DNA of 7,848 nt from Thiotrichaceae bacterium (GTDB lineage Bacteria; Pseudomonadota; Gammaproteobacteria; Thiotrichales; Thiotrichaceae): the NCBI GenBank assembly GCA_026992705.1, contig JALWYT010000137.1, positions 13,354 to 21,201 on the forward strand, written 5' to 3'. Below the pieces are notes generated by a model, which made no database searches, was not told where the DNA came from, and worked only from the letters and a program-made list of their open reading frames with translations. Below, piece by piece: positions 1 through 5,066 of the stretch. Position numbers and translations under genes: made by a program. Positions within the stretch are counted from its first letter, which is position 1. Every line of letters begins with the position of its first letter.

Positions 1-48
1 ATTGGTGAGATTTTTCCTCAAGGCACAAAAGCAAAAATAAGCTTATAG
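1..48 (+). CDS. Possible C-terminal tail of an unidentified gene (5' end outside window)
   Basis: Frame 1 is open from the left edge and ends at a TAG at 46-48, giving 15 residues that end in KAKISL. This is too short to assign to a family. Frame 2 is also open, to a TAA at 38-40, so even the reading frame is uncertain. If real, it is the upstream neighbour of the kinase-like gene on the same strand, separated by about 190 bp that includes a hairpin and a palindrome. Confidence 0.3.
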   Translation: MGEIFPQGTKAKISL

Positions 49-81
49 CGTCTATTTTATCAATATTACGTTATTATTTGT

Positions 82-106
82 TTAACTACCGATAGTCGGT
101 AATTAA
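82..106. repeat. Short inverted repeat / hairpin
   Basis: TACCGA (87-92) and TCGGTA (96-101) are perfect inverted arms around a TAG loop. After one mismatch (C86 against A102) the arms continue with TTAA (82-85) and TTAA (103-106). It lies 34 bp after the possible upstream stop codon. No T-run follows on the plus strand, so it is not a textbook intrinsic terminator. It may be a weak terminator, an mRNA 3' end structure or a protein-binding dyad. Confidence 0.5.
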
Positions 107-175
107 GCCCTTAATTGCACTTTGTTATAAAAAATTTACATGACATTAGATATGATAACAATTAATAATATTAAA

Positions 176-195
176 CTATGCTAATATTAGCATAG
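176..195. promoter_or_regulatory. Perfect 20-bp palindrome upstream of the kinase-like gene (putative operator)
   Basis: The arm CTATGCTAAT (176-185) is followed directly by its exact reverse complement ATTAGCATAG (186-195), with no spacer. Symmetry breaks on both sides. It ends 46 bp before the kinase-like start codon, in AT-rich DNA where a promoter would be expected; TATGCT at 177-182 could itself act as a -10 element. A spacer-free palindrome of this length suits a dimeric regulator better than an RNA hairpin, which would need loop bases. No T-tract follows to suggest a terminator. The regulator is not identifiable. Confidence 0.5.
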
Positions 196-241
196 CCCAA
201 AGGACTTCCCCAACCAAACCCTTTAGTGAGTAAGCGTCATC

Positions 242-817
242 ATGGATAAAAAATTTATTTTAGAAAAGTTTTGCCGAGGCGAATTTGAGCAAATCATTTG
301 TGATAAATGTATGGAGACATTTTTGACGAATGTTTATGCCTATGATGATGAGCATGTCTTATTAGAAAAACGTGGTCTAGGTTTAGAATATTTCTGCGAT
401 GCCCTACAAAAATACCATTTAACCCATATCCCCCAAATTGACCGTATTGGCGTATTAGATGAAGACTGTAATCCTGTTGAAGTATCGCAGGGTGAAGAGT
501 TGTTTCGTGATGAAGAAACCGACTATCGTTATATCTATATTATGGAAAAATTAGTCCATTTGGATAAGAAGGATGAAGAATTCTTCAACAACAATACACA
601 AAATCTAGAGCTACAAAGTATTGAGAAAAAAATGAATGCTTTTGAGGAAATTGGTCAACGATATGGTTCTTCGCTCGCTGAAGACATTTCTGACCTTTGC
701 CGTTATTACCGCGAATATGAGGATTACATTGCTTGGGATTTACATGCAGATAATTTAATGGTGCGAGAAAAAACAGGAGAGATTATTATTCTCGATCCCT
801 ATGCAGTTAAAGTATAA
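242..817 (+). CDS. Small protein-kinase-fold (APH/Ser-Thr kinase-like) protein
   Basis: This 191-residue protein has no signal peptide or membrane segment and is probably cytoplasmic. The C-terminal part carries a kinase-type catalytic loop, WDLHADNLM: Asp166 fits the catalytic base and Asn171 the metal-binding Asn. A strand then leads to LDPY, with Asp185 in the place of the DFG-type metal-binding Asp. These three residues in this spacing are typical of protein kinases and aminoglycoside/choline kinases. The N-terminal part shows no clear glycine-rich loop; a Glu-Lys pair near residues 42-43 could be the nucleotide-binding Lys region. The protein ends six residues after Asp185, so most of a normal C-lobe is missing. 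An in-frame TGA at 227-229 leaves ATG 242 as the only sensible ATG, although the Shine-Dalgarno sequence is weak. The gene is followed after 6 bp by rluE, so the two are probably co-transcribed. Substrate and role are unknown; it could also be an inactive kinase relative. Confidence 0.7.
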   Translation: MDKKFILEKFCRGEFEQIICDKCMETFLTNVYAYDDEHVLLEKRGLGLEYFCDALQKYHLTHIPQIDRIGVLDEDCNPVEVSQGEELFRDEETDYRYIYIMEKLVHLDKKDEEFFNNNTQNLELQSIEKKMNAFEEIGQRYGSSLAEDISDLCRYYREYEDYIAWDLHADNLMVREKTGEIIILDPYAVKV

Positions 818-823
818 GCAGCA

Positions 824-1378
824 ATGGCAAAACTGATTTTATTTAACAAGCCTTTTAATGTTTTAAGCCAATTTACTGAAAATTCTAATAGCAACAAGCA
901 AGTAGAAACCCTTAAAAAATATATCCCTATCCCGAATGTTTATCCTGCAGGGCGACTTGACCGTGATAGTGAGGGCTTATTGCTACTCACTGATGATGGT
1001 CGCCTGCAACATAAAATCGCCAACCCCAAACAGAAAATGAGCAAAACTTATTGGGTGCAGGTTGAAGGTATTCCTACCGAAAAGCAGCTACAAAAATTAC
1101 GCGATGGTATTGAATTAAAAGATGGCATGACTCGCCCTGCAAAAGTCAAAGCGATTACTGAGCCTGCAATATTGTGGGAACGCAATCCACCAATCCGACA
1201 GCGTAAAACTATTCCTGATTCATGGATTGAAATCACAATAAAAGAAGGAAGAAATCGACAAATAAGAAGAATGACAGCAGCAATTGGCTACCCAACGCTG
1301 CGACTCATTCGCTATCGCGTGGGATCATGGACATTAGATGGGATTAAATCTGCACAGTATGTAGAATTATCCATATAG
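824..1378 (+). CDS. rluE: 23S rRNA pseudouridine synthase E (RsuA/RluB/E/F family)
   Basis: RluE isomerises a uridine in 23S rRNA (U2457 in E. coli numbering) to pseudouridine near the peptidyl-transferase centre. The 184-residue protein shows the family signature GRLDRDSEGLL at residues 43-53, in which Asp46 is the expected catalytic aspartate. It also has the C-terminal EGRNRQIRRM motif (141-150) and the RluE-like NPPIRQRK segment (121-128), followed by a TLRLIRYRVG block. It starts directly with the catalytic fold (KLILFNKPFNVLSQF) and has no S4 RNA-binding domain; this is the RluE arrangement and separates it from RsuA and RluB. It is slightly shorter than the E. coli protein, at the N-terminus. 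It lies 6 bp after the kinase-like gene and has almost no Shine-Dalgarno sequence of its own, so translational coupling is likely. Confidence 0.93.
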   Translation: MAKLILFNKPFNVLSQFTENSNSNKQVETLKKYIPIPNVYPAGRLDRDSEGLLLLTDDGRLQHKIANPKQKMSKTYWVQVEGIPTEKQLQKLRDGIELKDGMTRPAKVKAITEPAILWERNPPIRQRKTIPDSWIEITIKEGRNRQIRRMTAAIGYPTLRLIRYRVGSWTLDGIKSAQYVELSI

Positions 1379-1601
1379 ATCTAGATTAAAAAAACAGGTT
1401 TACCTAGGTAAATATCAAATAGAATAATATTACCTAAAGCAAACCTGAAGCTAGGAGGAAACTATATATGGGACTTTAACCTAATACAGCCCACATACAG
1501 TAAATGCAATATATATTACCATAATCTTATACACAAGCTTATATTTGTAACAAAGATTTAACTATACATCGTATCTCATTGATAAATAATATGATAACAA
1601 A
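1379..1601. other. Intergenic region between rluE and gloB (223 bp, convergent)
   Basis: Besides the terminator-like stem-loop at 1388-1447, the plus strand carries a strong Shine-Dalgarno sequence, AGGAGG (1453-1458). It is followed after 9 bp by ATG and only two more codons before TAA (1468-1479). No longer reading frame uses that site. The remainder (1480-1601) is AT-rich with no recognisable gene. The region could hold a long gloB 3' UTR, a small RNA or decayed coding sequence; nothing in it decides between these. Confidence 0.4.
1388..1447 (-). terminator. Probable rho-independent terminator for gloB, with embedded palindrome
   Basis: On the minus strand, CAGGTTT (1447-1441) and AAACCTG (1401-1395) pair. 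A second inner stem, TAGGTAA (1436-1430) with TTACCTA (1411-1405), lies beyond a small internal loop. The structure is followed directly by seven Ts (1394-1388). That is the form of an intrinsic terminator reading leftward from gloB, although it lies about 155 bp after the gloB stop and the inner loop is long. One arm contains a perfect 14-bp palindrome (1399-1412) that could fold differently. On the plus strand no T-run follows, so it would not end rluE transcription efficiently. Confidence 0.6.
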
Positions 1602-2393
1602 TTAATCATATTCTGTATCTTTCCAGATTCTTAACACTGTAAAAACATCTAATGGTGTATATGTTTCTCGCCCTGCAATTTCCTCTGCTTTTACAATCAC
1701 CTCAGGTAAATGAGTACGCAAAAAAGGATTTGTCCTAAACTCCATTTCTAAAGTTGAAGGTACAGTAGGTCGCCCGCTATCAAGTAACTCCCAACATTGC
1801 TCTTGTCTTTCAATTAAATCTTGGTTGTCAGGTTCAACCCATTTAGCAAAGCCAATATTATCCAAGGTATATTCATGAGCACAATAAAGTCGAGTTTCAA
1901 CAGGCAGTTTAGCAATTTTATTCAAAGAGCAATATAAATCTTCCATCGTACCATCAAATACCCGACCACAACCATTAGCAAATAAGGTGTCACCACAAAA
2001 TAAACTTTTTTCTTTTTCACTATCACAATAATAGGCAATATGCCCTGCAGTATGCCCTGGCACATCAAGCACTTTGAGATCTAAATTTAATTTATCGAGG
2101 TGAACCGTTTTGGTTTCGTCTAAGGCTTGTGTAATATGGGGAATAAACTCTTGAGCAGGACCATAAACAGGTATATTAGGATAACGTTTTACCAAGTCTG
2201 CAATACCCCCAATATGATCACTATGGTGATGTGTAATCAATATTGCCTCTAGCTCCATCCCCCTATTTTCTAACTCCGCAATAACAGGAGCAGCATCCCC
2301 AGGGTCAACAATAGCCGCCTGCTTTCGTTCCTCATTGGTCAATAACCAAATATAATTATCTGTAAATGCAGGAATAGGAATAACCTGTAGCAT
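1602..2393 (-). CDS. gloB: Hydroxyacylglutathione hydrolase (glyoxalase II)
   Basis: GloB hydrolyses S-D-lactoylglutathione to D-lactate and glutathione, the second step of methylglyoxal detoxification in the cytoplasm. The 263-residue protein has the metallo-beta-lactamase motif THHHSDH at 54-60 (metal residues His55, His57, Asp59, His60). Further ligands are His114 in VPGHTAGH, bridging Asp135 in FCGD and His173 in CAHEY. The C-terminal glutathione-binding domain is present, with the family-typical EFRTNPFLR at about 218-226. I start it at ATG 2393 rather than the in-frame TTG 2405. The protein then begins MLQVIPIPAFTDNY as in other GloBs, and the GAGG that overlaps the TTG becomes a well-placed ribosome binding site. 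The length is slightly above the usual 250-260. It diverges from gmk across 113 bp and has a probable terminator downstream at 1388-1447. Confidence 0.95.
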   Translation of the reverse strand: MLQVIPIPAFTDNYIWLLTNEERKQAAIVDPGDAAPVIAELENRGMELEAILITHHHSDHIGGIADLVKRYPNIPVYGPAQEFIPHITQALDETKTVHLDKLNLDLKVLDVPGHTAGHIAYYCDSEKEKSLFCGDTLFANGCGRVFDGTMEDLYCSLNKIAKLPVETRLYCAHEYTLDNIGFAKWVEPDNQDLIERQEQCWELLDSGRPTVPSTLEMEFRTNPFLRTHLPEVIVKAEEIAGRETYTPLDVFTVLRIWKDTEYD

Positions 2394-2506
2394 ATTTAAC
2401 CTCAATAGTCTTTATTGCTTAATTGAACTATAGTACCTCTTTTAACAATGATGGTATTTTTTTAAATTTATTTACGAATTGTAAAGTAAGTTTTAAGGAT
2501 AAAACG
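2394..2506. promoter_or_regulatory. Divergent control region of gloB and gmk
   Basis: These 113 bp must hold the promoters of both divergent genes. ACTATAGT (2428-2435) is self-complementary and could serve as a -10 core on either strand. I find no -35 hexamer at good spacing for either direction, so no promoter is called precisely. gmk has a clear ribosome binding site, AAGGA, at 2495-2499, 7 bp before its ATG. gloB has GAGG about 8 bp before its ATG. Confidence 0.4.
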
Positions 2507-3118
2507 ATGAAAGGTCAATTATATGTTATTTCCGCACCATCCGGAGCAGGAAAAACCAGCCTGGTACACGCTTTATTAAATGAATTATCAGATATTAGCC
2601 TGTCAATTTCTCACACAACACGTCCAGCTCGTAAAGGTGAAGAACATGGTAAGCATTATTATTTTGTGGATATGAAACAATTTAAACAACAAATTGCTGA
2701 TAATGAATTTTTAGAATATGCCAATGTTTTTGGTAATTATTACGGCACATCCCAATCAACGGTTAGAGAATTATTGGATAAAGGCGATGATGTTATCCTT
2801 GAAATCGACTGGCAAGGTGCGGCACAAATTCGAGAAAAATTTGCTGATGTTATCAGTATTTTTATACTCCCCCCTTCGCATACAGAACTTGAAAACCGCC
2901 TACAAAATCGCTCAACCGACAGTGATGAAGTAATCCAACAACGCTTACAAGAAGCAGCCTCTGATATACAACAATGCAAACAGTTTAATTACATTGTAAT
3001 AAATGATAATTTCGACCAAGCCTTATACGACTTAGTCAGTATATTTCATAGCAATCGACTAAGTACCCGCCGAGTAATAACTTACAAAAATCCATTTATT
3101 CAAGCATTCATCCAATAA
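2507..3118 (+). CDS. gmk: Guanylate kinase
   Basis: Gmk phosphorylates GMP to GDP with ATP, supplying GDP/GTP and dGTP. The 203-residue protein opens with the P-loop SAPSGAGKTSL (9-19). It is followed by the GMP-binding segment SHTTRPARKGEEHGKHY (35-51), the NYYGTS motif (77-82) and the LEIDWQG stretch (98-104), all diagnostic of guanylate kinases. The frame is open upstream to a TTG at 2423. The start is set at ATG 2507 because the AAGGA ribosome site lies just before it and because Gmk proteins begin a few residues before the P-loop; the length then matches the usual ~205. The last ~20 residues do not look well conserved. In many gammaproteobacteria rpoZ follows gmk; here a convergent lipoprotein gene starts 22 bp after the stop. 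Confidence 0.96.
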   Translation: MKGQLYVISAPSGAGKTSLVHALLNELSDISLSISHTTRPARKGEEHGKHYYFVDMKQFKQQIADNEFLEYANVFGNYYGTSQSTVRELLDKGDDVILEIDWQGAAQIREKFADVISIFILPPSHTELENRLQNRSTDSDEVIQQRLQEAASDIQQCKQFNYIVINDNFDQALYDLVSIFHSNRLSTRRVITYKNPFIQAFIQ

Positions 3119-3140
3119 TGACTCCTATATAAATTATTAT

Positions 3141-4919
3141 TTATTTCCCACCCTTATCAATTGGTACAAACATCGGTCCCGCATAACAAGGCCAGACCTT
3201 AATTTTAGGCAAGCCGTTTTCGACTCGGGTATCTGCCCAGCAGTATTCGCTGCCTTTGTTGCCGTCATTTTTAAGTTGTGGTACATACCAGAATACGAGG
3301 TTTTTATTGCTTAAATCTTCCGCTGGTTGCATAAATTCTTCGGGACCTTGGCGGTAGTCGGTATTGCAGCAAGAGCCTAATGTCACCATGCCTTTTTCGC
3401 CTTCGTCTTTGTCGGGGTGATAGGCGGTTACATAGGTGAAGGCATTGTCGCCGCGTCCGCCATCGTCGAATTGTCCGCGTGCGGGTTCGATATAAAAGCC
3501 TTTGCCGTGCTTACCTGTTAGGCGATATTGATAGCCTTCTGGGGTGAATTTTGCTTGCTCGGGCGTTTGCCATTGTTCTTTTTTGATGGTTTGCCATTGC
3601 TCGCCTTGCCAAATGGCTAATTCTTCAGGCTGTTGGTCACCTTCTGCATCAACATCAATACGAATTACGGGACGGTAAGTGCCATCTGTACCACAGCCAC
3701 GACCATAATCGGCGGCGGCAACGCGAAACCGTCCGTCGTTGTAAAATTCATAGCGTTGCACATAGCGATAATTACAAGGCGTTGGCCAAGGCGGTTGGCG
3801 GAAGTCTTGAATAAGAGCAAAGCCAATTTCTTTGCCGTCTTTAATAATTGCTTCAGTTTGTGGGGCATTATAGGCAATTACCACGGCTGAGCTAAACAAA
3901 GGACAGCCAATCGCATCGCTATAACCAAAACCTTCGCGGGAGGAGTAGCTGACATGCCAATCTAGCAGTTTTGCATTGCGAATTACTTGCTGACCTTTGT
4001 ATTTTACTTTGCTGATTTGCAAGCCATCAGAGCCTGTGATGACGTAATCCATTGTCCAATCACCACGGTTGAGGTAGTGCGGTGTTTCGCAGTAATTATG
4101 AAACACAAATTCATTCTCGAGGCTACGCTCGCTAACGGTAATCGGAGGACCACTTTCACCGAGTTCTGTCCAGCGGGTTCCGACCAAACGCCCTTCGGTT
4201 AAATCGACAATTGCCCAGAGTGCTTTATCTTTAACCAAATAAGTCGGAGCCACGCAAAGGTGGTGTGAGCGTTCGCAGCGGCTATTTTTAAGTGCGGTTT
4301 TAATAGGAGCCATTACAGGATCAGGTAGTTTGATTTTTTCACCTAATGCCGCTTTAACTTCAGGGGAGGTGTTAGCGATTTTTTTGGCGATATTAACTAA
4401 ATCCTTGTTTAAATCAGGTTGAGCGTTGCTGTGTCGATTGATTTCCAGCACTTGTTCAGTATCAATATCCACATAGGCAATGGTCGAGTTATTGTAGAAA
4501 AAATTATACATCTCAACACGATAGCAGTGACTTGTATCACAATGATGACTTTTCCCTTGCCAATCTTCGGCGATAACTGGGCGGATGGTCATAATCTCAT
4601 TGCGTAACACTTGCTGCGTTTTGGGGTGGTGGGTGTATTGTGTAAATTGTGGATTGGCTAAGGCAATTTCCTGAGCTTTTGCCGCTTTTTCTGAGATATT
4701 TTGTAAGGTGACAATGCCATTATTATTCGCTAAGGCAGCATCCACTCGTTGCCAATATTGTTTTAATTCAGGTACACGTTGCAGTATTTCATCCTGTGAA
4801 TAACGTTTAGCTAGTTTAGCAGTAGTAGCAAGTGGGTCAATAGAAGATGTTTGATTGCCTGCATCACCACAAGCCGTCAGCCATAATGCAATAAAAAATA
4901 AGCCCAATCGACGTAACAT
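3141..4919 (-). CDS. Copper-amine-oxidase-like lipoprotein lacking the copper ligands
   Basis: This 592-residue protein has a short basic N-terminus, a hydrophobic stretch and the lipobox LTAC (Cys17), so it is a predicted lipoprotein. By eye it follows the copper amine oxidase layout. Alpha/beta modules at about 80-190 and 205-250 each include a VD[IL] strand. A large beta domain runs from about 265 to the end, with CNYRYVQRYEFYNDGRF (382-398) matching the NYD-type TPQ-cofactor region (Tyr384). IRIDVD (419-424) matches the conserved LDLDVDG strand, NAFTYVTAY (492-500) the hxVTRY strand, and NKNLVFWYV (538-546) the ENLVLWY strand. In real enzymes a His-x-His pair precedes the LDLDVDG strand; here those positions read Thr-Asp-Gly (411-413). 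The third His after the WY strand aligns near Asn551, and the catalytic-base region (about 326) has Ser, not Asp. Thirteen cysteines occur, 12 besides Cys17. Function is unknown and catalysis by the classical mechanism is unlikely. Family resemblance is recalled, not searched. The ribosome site is AAGG at 4926-4929. Confidence 0.75.
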   Translation of the reverse strand: MLRRLGLFFIALWLTACGDAGNQTSSIDPLATTAKLAKRYSQDEILQRVPELKQYWQRVDAALANNNGIVTLQNISEKAAKAQEIALANPQFTQYTHHPKTQQVLRNEIMTIRPVIAEDWQGKSHHCDTSHCYRVEMYNFFYNNSTIAYVDIDTEQVLEINRHSNAQPDLNKDLVNIAKKIANTSPEVKAALGEKIKLPDPVMAPIKTALKNSRCERSHHLCVAPTYLVKDKALWAIVDLTEGRLVGTRWTELGESGPPITVSERSLENEFVFHNYCETPHYLNRGDWTMDYVITGSDGLQISKVKYKGQQVIRNAKLLDWHVSYSSREGFGYSDAIGCPLFSSAVVIAYNAPQTEAIIKDGKEIGFALIQDFRQPPWPTPCNYRYVQRYEFYNDGRFRVAAADYGRGCGTDGTYRPVIRIDVDAEGDQQPEELAIWQGEQWQTIKKEQWQTPEQAKFTPEGYQYRLTGKHGKGFYIEPARGQFDDGGRGDNAFTYVTAYHPDKDEGEKGMVTLGSCCNTDYRQGPEEFMQPAEDLSNKNLVFWYVPQLKNDGNKGSEYCWADTRVENGLPKIKVWPCYAGPMFVPIDKGGK

Positions 4920-4955
4920 AATAGCCCTTGTCTTAACCTGAATGTGGCTATTATG
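4917..4955. repeat. Perfect 10-bp inverted repeat including the lipoprotein start codon
   Basis: CATAATAGCC (4917-4926) and GGCTATTATG (4946-4955) are exact reverse complements, 19 bp apart. The minus-strand ATG of the lipoprotein gene is the end of one arm; the predicted -10 hexamer is in the other. If a transcript starts upstream of 4955, its leader could fold so that the start codon is paired. If the -10 is used as predicted, only one arm is transcribed and the repeat would act, if at all, as DNA. Confidence 0.55.
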
Positions 4956-4978
4956 GGGAGCTTTTGTACAGGGGTAAA
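4950..4978 (-). promoter_or_regulatory. Predicted sigma-70-type promoter of the lipoprotein gene
   Basis: On the minus strand, TTTACC (4978-4973) and CATAAT (4955-4950) are separated by exactly 17 bp. They match the -35 consensus at four positions and the -10 at five. Transcription would begin near 4943, giving a leader of about 24 nt before the start codon. The -35 lies inside one copy of the GGGGTAAAT repeat, and the -10 lies inside one arm of the inverted repeat 4917-4955. Confidence 0.5.
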
Positions 4979-4996
4979 TACCCTAATGGGGTAAAT
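4971..4996. repeat. Two direct repeats GGGGTAAAT between the divergent genes
   Basis: GGGGTAAAT occurs at 4971-4979 and again at 4988-4996, 17 bp start to start. Between them, TACCC at 4979-4983 makes a small dyad with the GGGTA of the first copy. The first copy covers the predicted -35 of the lipoprotein promoter. Such paired sites in a divergent region suggest a shared regulator binding site. Confidence 0.4.
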
Positions 4997-5024
4997 TATT
5001 CAGCTTTGGGTTTGATAGTTGCCT

Positions 5025-5030
5025 TATAAT
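5025..5030 (+). promoter_or_regulatory. Predicted -10 element of the IPTL-CTERM protein gene
   Basis: TATAAT at 5025-5030 is a perfect -10 hexamer, about 37 bp before the ATG at 5067. The -35 region (about 5002-5007) is poor, so an activator may be needed; the GGGGTAAAT repeats lie just upstream. Confidence 0.4.
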
Positions 5031-5066
5031 TAGGTATTCACTGCTTGCAAAAAAATAATTCTAAAT

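Noticed and set aside
2394..2405. gloB start at TTG 2405
   Set aside because: ATG 2393 gives the family-typical MLQVIP start, and the GAGG that the TTG start would include serves as its ribosome site.
2423..2506. Extended gmk from an upstream TTG start
   Set aside because: The extra 28 residues are unlike any Gmk N-terminus, and a clear ribosome site lies before ATG 2507.
3114..3140. Possible bidirectional terminator between gmk and the lipoprotein gene
   Set aside because: Only a weak AATAAT/ATTATT repeat is present, with no GC-rich stem or T-run.
3633..4607. Plus-strand reading frames of 60-85 codons opposite the lipoprotein gene
   Set aside because: They have no recognisable motifs and lie fully antisense to a long convincing gene.
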